Source of the DNA: Candidatus Litorirhabdus singularis
GTDB taxonomy: Bacteria > Pseudomonadota > Gammaproteobacteria > Pseudomonadales > Halieaceae
Direction of reading: 5' to 3'
Length of the DNA: 64,000 nt
Assembly: GCF_026262625.1 (NCBI RefSeq)
Contig: NZ_SHNN01000001.1
Span: 248,001 to 312,000 of the forward strand
Shown here: positions 27,474-36,158 of the stretch, piece by piece
How the letters are laid out: each line of letters opens with the position of its first letter
How positions within the stretch are numbered: the first letter of the stretch is position 1
Notes under the pieces: model-generated
Told to the model about the DNA's origin: nothing
What the model saw: only the letters and a program-made list of their open reading frames with translations
The model's database searches: none
Made by a program: the position numbers and the translations under genes

Positions 27474-27477
27474 AGTT

Positions 27478-28866
27478 TCAGCCAAGTCGCCAGAAACACC
27501 AGCCGGCGATACACACCACAGCGATAAGATTCAACACAAAGCCCTCTCTGGCCATGCGCTCGATGGCGATGCGGCCGCTACCGTAAACCACACTATTAGG
27601 CGCTGTAGCTACCGGCAGCATAAACGCGCAACTGGCAGTCATTGCCGCTGGCACCATCAGCACCTCAGGTGAAATACCTGCAGCTAGCGCCGCCGCCGCC
27701 AGGATCGGCATCAGCAAAGTGGCACTGGCCGTATTACTGGTGGTCTCGGTCATGAAAGTGACGACCAGACAAATCAGGCCAATCAACAGCCACAGCGGCA
27801 AATAGGCCATTGAACCCAGCCAATCGCCTAACAACACGCTCAGTCCTGAGCTGACAAACGCCTTGGCCAGACAAATTCCACCGGCAAACAACAGCAACAC
27901 GCCCCAGGGAATTGTCACTGCGCGCTCCCAGTCCAACAGGCGACTGCCCTTACCATCGGGCACCAGGAACATAAGCACCACTGCCAACATCGCCACCGAG
28001 GCATCGTTGGCGGTAGGCAGGTTTAACCAGCCACTCCAACCGCCAAAGGGTTCACTGCGAGTGACCCAGGCCAGCGCGGTTAACCCAAAAACAATCATCA
28101 CCCGACGCTCCGCGATGTGCCACTTACCCACCTCGGGCAACTGCAAACCGCCGCCGCCGGTTAAACCGCGGGTCAGCCATAAACCAATAATCGGCAGCAG
28201 CAACACCACCACGGGGACCGCCCAGCCCATCCACTGGCTGAAGCTGATCTGCTCTCCGGTCGTCTCGGTGTAAATCTGCATAAAAACCAGATTGGGTGGC
28301 GTACCAATCGGCGTGCCAATGCCGCCCACGCTGGCCGCGTATGCAACCCCCAACAGCAGTGGCTGCGCCAATCGATTATCGTCATCACGGGTTTGCTCAA
28401 TCACTGCCATCGCCACCGGCAATAGCATCAGGGTTGTTGCGGTATTGGAGATCCACATACTCAATACAGCGGCAGCTGCCATAAAACCAAATACCAGGCG
28501 GCGGTCACTATCACCGCCAAATAGCCGCACCATACTCAGGGCAATACGCCGGTGCGCACCACTGTGCTCCATCGCCCGCGACAGGATAAAACCGCCCAGC
28601 AGCAACAGGATCAAGGGGCTCCCATAAGCCTGACCCACCTCAGCCGGGGTCAGAACCCCCAGCAGCGGCAGCAACGCCAGTGGCAGCAGCGAAGTAACCG
28701 GTATAGGCACAGGTTCGAAAACCCACCAGACAATGCACCACAGCGTCACCAGCACGGTGATCGCGATGGCCATAGAAAGGCCTTGGCCAACCAACATCCA
28801 GGCTACCAGAGCGCCCAACGCCGGCCCTATCACCAACGCCAAGTGTTTGTATGTGTCACTACTCAT
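27478..28866 (-). CDS. DASS/SLC13-family sodium-dicarboxylate symporter
   Basis: Inner-membrane transporter of 462 residues with about twelve hydrophobic segments. The family signatures are seen: WWVFEPVPIPVTSLLPLALL, the SNT motif WISNTATTLMLLPVA near residue 140 and its repeat MTETTSNTASATLLMPILA near residue 370, both lining the sodium and substrate sites. Likely substrates are C4-dicarboxylates such as succinate and malate, or sulfate-like anions in other members. Its end is four bases from the convergent pilin gene and it is divergent from moaA. Confidence 0.9.
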   Translation of the reverse strand: MSSDTYKHLALVIGPALGALVAWMLVGQGLSMAIAITVLVTLWCIVWWVFEPVPIPVTSLLPLALLPLLGVLTPAEVGQAYGSPLILLLLGGFILSRAMEHSGAHRRIALSMVRLFGGDSDRRLVFGFMAAAAVLSMWISNTATTLMLLPVAMAVIEQTRDDDNRLAQPLLLGVAYAASVGGIGTPIGTPPNLVFMQIYTETTGEQISFSQWMGWAVPVVVLLLPIIGLWLTRGLTGGGGLQLPEVGKWHIAERRVMIVFGLTALAWVTRSEPFGGWSGWLNLPTANDASVAMLAVVLMFLVPDGKGSRLLDWERAVTIPWGVLLLFAGGICLAKAFVSSGLSVLLGDWLGSMAYLPLWLLIGLICLVVTFMTETTSNTASATLLMPILAAAALAAGISPEVLMVPAAMTASCAFMLPVATAPNSVVYGSGRIAIERMAREGFVLNLIAVVCIAGWCFWRLG

Positions 28867-28957
28867 AAATACGCCGCGGAGGTCCTGCTGATGTTAACCG
28901 GATAATTAGACACCAGTTTAACTAGTGACGGGGGGTTGTTCACAGTAAAATGGCATA

Positions 28958-29959
28958 ATGAATCAAATTTCTGAAGCCCTGATTGACCAATTCGGACGTA
29001 CCGTAGATTACGTCCGTATCTCTGTCACCGACCGCTGCGATTTCCGCTGTGTCTATTGTATGGCGGAGGACATGACCTTTGTGCCCCGCGCGCAGGTCCT
29101 CAGTTTGGAAGAGATTTATCAGGTCGCACGCAGCTTTACCGAGCTCGGCGTCAAGCGCATCCGGCTCACCGGCGGCGAACCTCTGGTCAGACGCAATGTC
29201 ATCTCATTAGTGCAGCGTATCGGTAAACTCCCTGGTCTGGAGGAATTACTGCTAACCACCAACGGTTCTCAGCTGGAGAAAATGGCACCGGCACTACGCG
29301 ACGCTGGCGTGACCCGCATGAATGTCAGCGTCGATAGTCTGGACGCCGATAAGTTTCGGCGGATTACCCGTACCGGCGATCTGGACCAAGTGATTCGTGG
29401 CTTGGATGCCGCCGTAGCCGCCGGTTTTGAGCGTATTAAACTCAATGCCGTGATACTCAAGGGCCGCAACGAAGACGAAATTCTGGATTTGGTCGATTTC
29501 GCCCAACAGCGTAATTTTGATATTTCCTTTATTGAAGAAATGCCGCTGGGGCTCATTGATGAGCATAATCGCGAATTGAGCTTTTGCTCCAGTGACGAAG
29601 TGCATGAAATTGTTGCCAGCCGCTATGCACTCACAGCATCAGACGCCACCACCGGCGGCCCATCGGTTTACCACAACGTCGCCGGGAGCAGCGCTCGCGT
29701 CGGCTTCATTTCGCCCCACAGCCATAACTTCTGCCATCTATGCAATCGTGTAAGAGTCACCGTAGAGGGACGCCTGCTGCTATGTCTGGGCAATGAGCAC
29801 TCTATGGATCTACGCGAGTTACTGCGCGCGGAAGATTTCAGCGACGAAAAACTGCGGCAGGCGATTATCCAGGCGATGGACCTGAAACCGGAAAAACATC
29901 ATTTTGACCTCGGCGGTGAGCCGGAGATTTTGCGCTTTATGAATATGACTGGAGGCTAA
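28958..29959 (+). CDS. moaA: GTP 3',8-cyclase MoaA (molybdopterin synthesis)
   Basis: Radical-SAM enzyme of 333 residues that starts molybdopterin synthesis by rearranging GTP. The first iron-sulfur cluster ligands are Cys27, Cys31 and Cys34 ([12 protein letters not shown]); the second set is in [20 protein letters not shown]. The SAM-binding GGEP ([12 protein letters not shown]) and the C-terminal Gly-Gly (NMTGG) needed for activity are present. No other moa gene is nearby. TAAAAT seven bases upstream of the ATG could be a -10, but it would give an almost leaderless transcript. Confidence 0.96.
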   Translation: MNQISEALIDQFGRTVDYVRISVTDRCDFRCVYCMAEDMTFVPRAQVLSLEEIYQVARSFTELGVKRIRLTGGEPLVRRNVISLVQRIGKLPGLEELLLTTNGSQLEKMAPALRDAGVTRMNVSVDSLDADKFRRITRTGDLDQVIRGLDAAVAAGFERIKLNAVILKGRNEDEILDLVDFAQQRNFDISFIEEMPLGLIDEHNRELSFCSSDEVHEIVASRYALTASDATTGGPSVYHNVAGSSARVGFISPHSHNFCHLCNRVRVTVEGRLLLCLGNEHSMDLRELLRAEDFSDEKLRQAIIQAMDLKPEKHHFDLGGEPEILRFMNMTGG

Positions 29960-29987
29960 CCAGCCCCCGGCACGTCGGTGAATCAGC

Positions 29988-29993
29988 TATAAT
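29988..29993 (+). promoter_or_regulatory. Possible -10 element before the MoxR gene
   Basis: TATAAT followed by GCCGCGCC, 37 bp before the GTG start. The -35 position is GC-rich and does not match consensus. Confidence 0.35.
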
Positions 29994-30029
29994 GCCGCGC
30001 CCTGCCTACCCGCTTTAAAAGGACAGCTT

Positions 30030-30956
30030 GTGAATACCCTGGATTTCCCACAACTAGACTCTATCGAGGCCATTGAACAGGGCTTCGAGAAGTTTGGCTA
30101 TATCTGTAGCCATGAAATTGCCACTGCGGTTTTCCTGGCGTTCAAGCTTCGCAAGCCGATTTTGGTGGAAGGACCTCCCGGTGTCGGTAAAACTGAACTG
30201 GCGAAAACAACCTCAATGTTACTTGATGTACCGTTGGTCAGGCTGCAATGTTATGAAGGCCTCGACGAGTCCAAGGCCTTGTATGAATGGAAGTACGGCA
30301 AGCAACTGCTCTACACCCAGGTGCTCAAGGAAAAGCTGGGTGACCTGCTGCAAGGAGCCACTGGTTTGGCCGAGTCAGTGGAGCGGCTGCATCAATTCGG
30401 CGACATTTTTTATTCCGAGGATTTTTTGGAGCCACGCCCACTGCTCAAGGCGATGTATCTTGAGGAGGGCTCAATACTGTTGATCGATGAAGTAGACAAA
30501 TCGGACTATGAGTTCGAATCACTGCTGCTGGAAATTCTATCAGACTACCAAGTCTCAATCCCTGAGATCGGCACCGTTAAGGCCAAGACAGCGCCCATGG
30601 TTTTCCTCACCAGCAACAATACACGCGATATATCAGACGCGCTGAAGCGACGCTGCCTGCACCTGTACATTCCGTTTCCGACCACCGAATTGGAAGAACG
30701 CATAGTGCGCGCCCGAGTTCCCGAAATCGAGGAAGACCTGCGTCATCAGTTGGTAGAATTTGTACATTCACTGCGCCAGATGGACCTGAAAAAGCTACCC
30801 GCCATTAGTGAGACCATCGACTGGGCGCGCAGCCTGTTGCTATTGCATACAGACCAGCTGGATGAAGAGCTTATTCGCAGTACACTGATGGTTCTGCTCA
30901 AATTTCAGGAAGATATCGAAGCGGCCACTCCAGAAATCAAGTCACTGCTGGACTAG
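30030..30956 (+). CDS. MoxR-family AAA+ ATPase
   Basis: A 308-residue ATPase with Walker A GPPGVGKTELAK near residue 49, Walker B ILLIDEVDKSD near residue 151 and sensor-1 FLTSNNTRD near residue 192. The DALKRRCLHLYIPFP segment carries the arginine fingers. MoxR ATPases act as chaperone-like partners of vWA-domain proteins, often inserting metal or cofactors; the next gene encodes such a vWA protein 27 bp away. The start is GTG at 30030 after AAAGGA. The client is unknown here. Confidence 0.92.
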   Translation: MNTLDFPQLDSIEAIEQGFEKFGYICSHEIATAVFLAFKLRKPILVEGPPGVGKTELAKTTSMLLDVPLVRLQCYEGLDESKALYEWKYGKQLLYTQVLKEKLGDLLQGATGLAESVERLHQFGDIFYSEDFLEPRPLLKAMYLEEGSILLIDEVDKSDYEFESLLLEILSDYQVSIPEIGTVKAKTAPMVFLTSNNTRDISDALKRRCLHLYIPFPTTELEERIVRARVPEIEEDLRHQLVEFVHSLRQMDLKKLPAISETIDWARSLLLLHTDQLDEELIRSTLMVLLKFQEDIEAATPEIKSLLD

Positions 30957-30983
30957 TCCAGGCGCCACAAGAAGAAGGAGCAC

Positions 30984-32420
30984 ATGAATTCCAAGCTGAT
31001 CAGTTTCATCAACGTGCTGCGAACGCATGATGTGAGAATATCTCCCGCTGAGACCCTTGATGCGATGGAGGTGATGTCCATTATTGGCTATCGCAGTCGC
31101 GGCGACCTGAGAACCGGCCTGTCGCAGGCGCTCGCCAAAACTGCCGAAGAAAAAGCAACTTTCGTGCAGTGTTTTGATCGTTTTTTTGAGTATGAGCTGC
31201 CGGACGCTGCTAATAAAGAAGACACCGCAGACGCGGACAACGACGCGGCGGAAGCAGCTCAGGGCGAAACGGATCCAGGGCAAGAGTCGGCAGAGCAGGA
31301 CGGTGCAGCTGGCAAACCGGCTCTGGATCTTGCCGGCGAGATGGCCGCTGACTCAGAACTCGCAGCGCATCTGGACACCCCGTTGATGGAGATGTTGCTC
31401 AACGACGACCGCAACGAACTCAGTCTGGCGATTGCCCAGGCGGCAGACCAGGTCGGCCTGGCACAGATCCAGATGTTCACACAGAAAGGCCAATACACGC
31501 GCAAGATTCTGGATGCCATGGGTGAGGAACAGATTCGTCACGCGGTAATTGAGCTGGAACGACAAGGCAGCCCAGCGCTGAATGAACTACAAACCTACCG
31601 CGATCGGCTGCGCGAGCTAGTGCGCGACCACGTTGAGCGCGAGTATCTGATTCAGGCTGAAGGCAAGAATAAGCAGTTCATGGACGATATTCTCGCCAAA
31701 ACCAAACTCAACAATATTGAACACCACTACCTGCACCGGGTACATGATTTGGTGCGCAAGATGGCCAAACGCCTGGCGGCGCGTCACTCCCGCAGGCGCC
31801 AGATCTACAAACGTGGCCAGCTCAATATGGCCAAGACGATTCGTCGTGGCATCGCCAATGACGGCGTTATGTTCGACGTTTACTGGAAGTCGGTCAAGAA
31901 AGACCGCCCCAAGATTCTGGCTGTCTGCGATGTCAGTGGCTCGGTGGCGGCCTACGCCAAGTTTCTCTTGATGTTCCTCTACAGTCTGTACGATATTTTG
32001 CCCGGAGTTCGCAGCTTCGCCTTCTCCAGTCATCTAGGCGAAGTCAGCGACCTGTTTGCCCAGCACCCGCTAGAGAAAGCCATAGAATTGGTAAACTGGA
32101 AGTACGGAGGCGCCACAGATTACGGTGGCAGCTTGCTGGATTTCGCCGCGTTGGCCATGAATGATATCGACAGCAACACTACCGTTATTATTCTAGGGGA
32201 CGCTCGCAACAACAACGGCGACGCCAAGCTGGAGGTCATGCAAAGCATTTATCAGCGTGCCAAAAAAGTTATCTGGCTGAACCCAGAGTCACGTAAAATG
32301 TGGGGCACTGGCGATTCAGAAATGAATCGCTATATGAGCGCGGTGCATTATGCGGCGGAGTGCAGCAGCTTACAGCACCTGGAACGAATCGTAGATGAAC
32401 TGCTGCGCAGCAATCGCTAA
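30984..32420 (+). CDS. vWA-domain (CoxE-like) protein
   Basis: A 478-residue protein. Its N-terminal region (about residues 1-65, FINVLRTHDVRISPAETLDA) precedes an acidic, Ala/Glu-rich linker (residues 72-115). The C-terminal half contains a CoxE/vWA domain with the MIDAS motif ILAVCDVSGSVAAYA (Asp-x-Ser-x-Ser) near residue 313 and metal-ligand threonine in YGGATDYGGSL near residue 376. Proteins of this family pair with MoxR ATPases. Strong AAGGAG precedes the ATG. The cluster with the MoxR ATPase, a zinc-ribbon protein, a DUF1631 protein and a PilZ protein is conserved by strand; its job is not known. Confidence 0.9.
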   Translation: MNSKLISFINVLRTHDVRISPAETLDAMEVMSIIGYRSRGDLRTGLSQALAKTAEEKATFVQCFDRFFEYELPDAANKEDTADADNDAAEAAQGETDPGQESAEQDGAAGKPALDLAGEMAADSELAAHLDTPLMEMLLNDDRNELSLAIAQAADQVGLAQIQMFTQKGQYTRKILDAMGEEQIRHAVIELERQGSPALNELQTYRDRLRELVRDHVEREYLIQAEGKNKQFMDDILAKTKLNNIEHHYLHRVHDLVRKMAKRLAARHSRRRQIYKRGQLNMAKTIRRGIANDGVMFDVYWKSVKKDRPKILAVCDVSGSVAAYAKFLLMFLYSLYDILPGVRSFAFSSHLGEVSDLFAQHPLEKAIELVNWKYGGATDYGGSLLDFAALAMNDIDSNTTVIILGDARNNNGDAKLEVMQSIYQRAKKVIWLNPESRKMWGTGDSEMNRYMSAVHYAAECSSLQHLERIVDELLRSNR

Positions 32421-32427
32421 GTAACAT

Positions 32428-32436
32428 CATGGTATT
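32428..32436 (+). promoter_or_regulatory. Extended -10 element before the zinc-ribbon protein gene
   Basis: TGGTATTAT: TG, one base, then TATTAT. It lies just after the vWA stop codon (32420) and would start transcription near 32443, about 30 bases before the ATG at 32473. It may make the last three genes partly independent of the MoxR-vWA genes. Confidence 0.4.
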
Positions 32437-32472
32437 ATCGAACCGCATTACAACCAAGGCTCAAATCTAACT

Positions 32473-32679
32473 ATGGCATACTACTGCTATGACTGCAGTT
32501 TCAGAGGCAAAAAACGCGGCAAAAATGGCCACTGCCCGGCCTGTGATTCTCCCAATTTTAGAGCCGAGAAAGCTGACAAGCAGGAAGAGAAGAACAAGAA
32601 TCCGGCCTGGCGCCTGGTTCTACTTGTTGCGCTATGGGCTTACCTGATCGGACATATTGCGTGGAAACTCAATAACTGA
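32473..32679 (+). CDS. Small zinc-ribbon membrane protein
   Basis: A 68-residue protein of unknown function. Cys5, Cys8, Cys21 and Cys24 (YYCYDCSF and HCPACDS) form a zinc-ribbon-like pair of Cys-x2-Cys knuckles; a lysine-rich linker (residues 32-43) and a single hydrophobic helix (residues 46-64, WRLVLLVALWAYLIGHIAW) follow. So the zinc knuckle would face the cytoplasm from a membrane anchor. Its TGA overlaps the ATG of the DUF1631 gene (TGATG), indicating coupling. Confidence 0.75.
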   Translation: MAYYCYDCSFRGKKRGKNGHCPACDSPNFRAEKADKQEEKNKNPAWRLVLLVALWAYLIGHIAWKLNN

Positions 32680-34643
32680 TGACACCGATACCCACCAGCC
32701 CCGGCCGTATCATGCAGCACTTGCTGCAGAAGTATCCGCGCAGCACTGAGCCCGATACCGAAACAGATACTGCAACTGTCACCGAACAGGAGTTACTGGA
32801 CGTTCTACTGACGCTCGGTACCTCAGTCGAGCCCAACGCACCGCTGCGCGCAATAGCTTCAGCTGCACTGCCTGACTCAAACGCACTGGCCGCAGACCAG
32901 AGCGCCATTCTTGACTGGCTCGATGCTACATTTGCATCGCTGTCCGCTACACCGCTACTAGACCCCGCTCTGGAATCACGCATTCAGAGCATGCGGTCAG
33001 CCTTGGCTGCGCTGGCTATCAGCGAGCGCGATTTCCTGCTCATCGGCAAGCATCCTGTTCACAAGATGCTCGATACGATTTACGAACGCGGCATCGGCTG
33101 GCATTCAGGGCTTGAACGCGCCGGCAGAGTTGTCACCGAGAAACTTGATGATATTGAAGCTGCGTTGCATAGCCAGCTCACCAAGCAACCACGCGACCTC
33201 GCCCAGCTCAATACTGAATTGAATGAATTTTTTGAGCGTGAAGCCAACGCCTTTAGCCGGATGCGTGAGCGGATCATCGCCACCGAGCAGGGCCGCCTAA
33301 AGGCCACTAGTGCACGTACTAGCGTCGCCGATGCTCTCAATGAACTGATGCTGGGCGCTCAGTTTCCAGCCGCAGTGCGCGATTTCCTGCACGGCCCCTG
33401 GTTTGATTCCATGCAACTAACCTTAATCAAGCATGGAGGCGACAGCGATCTATGGCACCGCATGTTGAAAATCACCGAAACTCTGGTGTGGACGGTACAG
33501 CCATCCGAGGCCATTTCCGACGCCCGACGTCAGCGACTCTACAAAATCATTCCACAGCTACCCCGAGAGCTGAAAGAGCTGCTGGTCAGTCTCGACAACA
33601 GTGTTGGCGAAAAAGAGCGTGTGATCGCTCAAATCGAGGAAGTGCACTTCCAGATTTTGCGTAAGCAGCCCCTGGAGCGACTGGAACCGGAGCCGATTTT
33701 GAACGGCCCGACAAAAATCAGAACAAGGGTCGCAGAGCAGTTGGTAGAGCAGGTACTGCCGCTGGAAGAGGGGCAGTGGTTCACAATAAATTCTGAACAG
33801 GGCGATCAGAGTCGCATCTGTCTGGCGCTGAAGCTCAACGAATACCAACAGATGCTGTTTGTTAATCGGGCCGGCGCCAAGGTGATGCAAAAAACCTTCG
33901 AGGAGTTCAGTTATCTTATGTCCAGCGGCGTCGCTGAGACACTACCGAAGCGCGCCGGTTTCAGCACGACATTGCATGCCTGCGCCGGTCTTGAACAGGC
34001 CATTGAGAACGAAGACGTCGCCTACAGGAAACCGCGCAAGGCTGTCATTTTCCGTCCTCATACCAAAGCTCCGTCTGCAGCCATGCCAGCGCCTGAGCCA
34101 GTGCCAGCGCCTGAGCCAGCGCCTGAGCCAGTGCCTGAAGAAATAGCAGAGCCGAGTATTGCAGCCGCTACCGAACCGGAACAGACAGAAGCTATAGGGC
34201 TCACGGCCACCAACCTCACAGAGCAGACGCCGGGACTTTCCGAACCAGCTGACCCCGGTGATACAGAGTCGACAACACTTACCGAGCCACTTGAAAAGAC
34301 GCCTGACGAACCGGCCGGTATTGAGATTGAAGTATTGGAAGAGCCCCCAGCTGCACAGGAAAAAGCAGAGGCCGTTGCCAGCAAAGACTTGCCCATCGGC
34401 AGCTGGATCAAGTTTCATGATACAGACGGTAAACCGGCCAAACTGGCGGTGCGCGTAGAGAGCCTGGACAAATTTATTTTTGTTGACGGCCGTGGTGTAA
34501 AAAAACGCGAGTTCAAGGCCGTGCAGCTGCAGCTACTACTGGATTCAGGACGGGCTGAAATTCTGAGCACAACCCCAAATTTCGCTGATACCGTCAGCAC
34601 TATTGTTAAAGACTTCCGCAGCACTGATAGTGAGGAGAGTTAG
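32679..34643 (+). CDS. DUF1631-family protein with apparent duplicated C-terminal domain
   Basis: A 654-residue cytoplasmic protein. The body (about residues 1-420) matches the DUF1631 pattern: HPVHKMLDTIYERGIGW near residue 129, SRMRERIIATEQGR near 190 and a small beta domain EGQWFTINSEQGDQ...LFVNRAGAKVMQKTFEE (residues 360-422). A Pro/Glu linker (from about 471) with PEPVPAPEP repeats leads to a second, similar beta domain (571-632: GSWIKFHDTDGK...FIFVDGRGVKKREFK). These domains resemble PilZ/small beta-barrel folds. Function is unknown. It is followed three bases later by a PilZ gene. Confidence 0.75.
   Translation: MTPIPTSPGRIMQHLLQKYPRSTEPDTETDTATVTEQELLDVLLTLGTSVEPNAPLRAIASAALPDSNALAADQSAILDWLDATFASLSATPLLDPALESRIQSMRSALAALAISERDFLLIGKHPVHKMLDTIYERGIGWHSGLERAGRVVTEKLDDIEAALHSQLTKQPRDLAQLNTELNEFFEREANAFSRMRERIIATEQGRLKATSARTSVADALNELMLGAQFPAAVRDFLHGPWFDSMQLTLIKHGGDSDLWHRMLKITETLVWTVQPSEAISDARRQRLYKIIPQLPRELKELLVSLDNSVGEKERVIAQIEEVHFQILRKQPLERLEPEPILNGPTKIRTRVAEQLVEQVLPLEEGQWFTINSEQGDQSRICLALKLNEYQQMLFVNRAGAKVMQKTFEEFSYLMSSGVAETLPKRAGFSTTLHACAGLEQAIENEDVAYRKPRKAVIFRPHTKAPSAAMPAPEPVPAPEPAPEPVPEEIAEPSIAAATEPEQTEAIGLTATNLTEQTPGLSEPADPGDTESTTLTEPLEKTPDEPAGIEIEVLEEPPAAQEKAEAVASKDLPIGSWIKFHDTDGKPAKLAVRVESLDKFIFVDGRGVKKREFKAVQLQLLLDSGRAEILSTTPNFADTVSTIVKDFRSTDSEES
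34081..34137 (+). repeat. Short direct repeats encoding a Pro/Glu linker
   Basis: GCGCCTGAGCCAGTGCC-type units repeat about three times in frame within the DUF1631 gene, encoding Pro-Glu-Pro/Ala-Pro steps. They form an extended hinge between the two halves of the protein. Confidence 0.6.
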
Positions 34644-34646
34644 ATC

Positions 34647-35003
34647 ATGAGCCTTGAAAAGCGTCAGTGGCAGCGTCTCGAAGAGCACAGCACCGTCTTT
34701 ATCGAAACCCTGTGCGCCGGCGAGCAAACGCTACAGCCGACCGAGATAGTGATTTGCTCGTCTGTGGAAGTGTCTACAACCGGGGTCAGAGTTTGCGTTG
34801 ATGACGCACTACAGACCGGCTCGATCCTGCAGCTTGGTGTGCAACTGCACGGAGCAGAGCAACCTTTATATCTGGTCGGAGAAGTGCGCTGGTGCGCTGC
34901 AGATCCACAGCGCAGCGGCAGCTACACTGTAGGCTTCGAACTAATAGAAAGCGACGGCACCGATTATCTGGCCTGGTGCAATATGGTCAGCTCAGTTCAC
35001 TAA
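34647..35003 (+). CDS. PilZ-domain protein
   Basis: A single-domain protein of 118 residues. RQWQR near residue 6 fits the RxxxR c-di-GMP motif, and VEVSTTGVRV near residue 40 fits the (D/N)xSxxG motif except that Glu replaces Asp/Asn. The beta strands GSILQLGVQL and LYLVGEVRW and the ending YTVGFELIE are typical of PilZ. It may bind c-di-GMP; the Glu substitution makes this less sure. It follows the DUF1631 gene by three bases and is convergent with pilU. Confidence 0.75.
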   Translation: MSLEKRQWQRLEEHSTVFIETLCAGEQTLQPTEIVICSSVEVSTTGVRVCVDDALQTGSILQLGVQLHGAEQPLYLVGEVRWCAADPQRSGSYTVGFELIESDGTDYLAWCNMVSSVH

Positions 35004-35007
35004 GCGG

Positions 35008-36153
35008 TTATTCCTCGATAGACTCTAGACTAAAGCCCATATCATCGTCAGCGTCTTCACCACCCATAGCACCGCCCTCTTTCTCAAACTTGATCCTGAG
35101 TCGCACATTGTTGGCTGAGTCTGCGTTCTTCAACGCCTCCTCTTCGGTAATTCGTCCTTCTTTCCAGAGCTTGAAAACCGCACTGTCAAAAGTCTGCATA
35201 CCGATATTCTCGGACTTCTCCATGATCTCCTTGATGCTTTCAAACTCACCACGGAGCACCATTTCAGAAATGGTCGGAGTACCGAGCATAATTTCGATGG
35301 CGGCACAGCGTTTGCCATCTACAGTAGGAATCAATCGCTGCGACACGAAGCAACGAATATTGCTCGACAAATCCATGAGCAACTGCGGGCGACGCTCTTC
35401 AGGGAAAAAGTTAATAATGCGGTCCAGTGCCTGGTTCGCGTTATTAGCGTGGAGCGTAGAAATCGCCAGGTGACCGGTTTCGGCGAAGGCCAAGGCGTGC
35501 TCCATCGTTTCACGGTCGCGAATCTCACCAATAAGTATCACATCGGGGGCCTGGCGCAAGGTGTTCTTCAGCGCGGCGTGCCAACTACGCGTGTCCACCC
35601 CCACTTCACGCTGATTAACGATAGATTTCTTGTGTTTGTGTACGTACTCAACCGGGTCTTCGATGGTAATAATGTGGCCGCCGCTATTACTGTTACGGTA
35701 GTCAATCAGTGCTGCGAGTGAGGTCGATTTACCGGAGCCCGTACCACCCACAAACAAGACCAGACCGCGTTTGGTCATCATCACTTCAGGCAAAATTTCG
35801 GGCAGGCGGAGATCTTTCCAGAACGGAATTTCGGTAACAATATTACGTGCCACGATGCCAACTTCATTACGTTGCACGAAAATGTTGACGCGGAAACGCC
35901 CAATGCCAGCAATCGATATCGCCAGATTCATCTCTAGCTCGCGCTCGAACTCTTCGCGCTGGGTAGGATCCATTATCTCGTAGGCGATAGCCTTGATTTC
36001 ACCCGGACCCATCATATCCGGAGCAATGGGCTTGAGTACCCCTTGAAACTTGCCGCAGGGCGGCGCTCCCGTGGATAGATACAAATCAGAACCATCCTTG
36101 CTGGACAGAATTTCCAGCCAGGGAGTAATTCGCATGTTCTTTTCTTCAGCCAT
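35008..36153 (-). CDS. pilU: Twitching motility ATPase PilU
   Basis: A 381-residue PilT/PilU ATPase that powers pilus retraction at the cytoplasmic base of type IV pili. Walker A FVGGTGSGKSTSLAALIDYRN and the Asp box IITIEDPVEYVH flank the ATP site near residues 137-170; LRQAPDVILIGEIRDRETM and the histidine box TGHLAISTLHANNANQAL follow. MTKRGLVLFV, INFFPEERR and the DSANNVRLRIKFE ending are those of PilU rather than PilT. The C-terminal tail is acidic. No pilT lies beside it, whereas in Pseudomonas pilT and pilU are adjacent. Confidence 0.92.
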   Translation of the reverse strand: MAEEKNMRITPWLEILSSKDGSDLYLSTGAPPCGKFQGVLKPIAPDMMGPGEIKAIAYEIMDPTQREEFERELEMNLAISIAGIGRFRVNIFVQRNEVGIVARNIVTEIPFWKDLRLPEILPEVMMTKRGLVLFVGGTGSGKSTSLAALIDYRNSNSGGHIITIEDPVEYVHKHKKSIVNQREVGVDTRSWHAALKNTLRQAPDVILIGEIRDRETMEHALAFAETGHLAISTLHANNANQALDRIINFFPEERRPQLLMDLSSNIRCFVSQRLIPTVDGKRCAAIEIMLGTPTISEMVLRGEFESIKEIMEKSENIGMQTFDSAVFKLWKEGRITEEEALKNADSANNVRLRIKFEKEGGAMGGEDADDDMGFSLESIEE

Positions 36154-36158
36154 CGTTA

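Noticed and set aside
34081-34137. Tandem repeats as a possible CRISPR or mobile element
   Set aside because: Repeats are in frame within a gene and encode a Pro/Glu linker; no spacers or flanking features.
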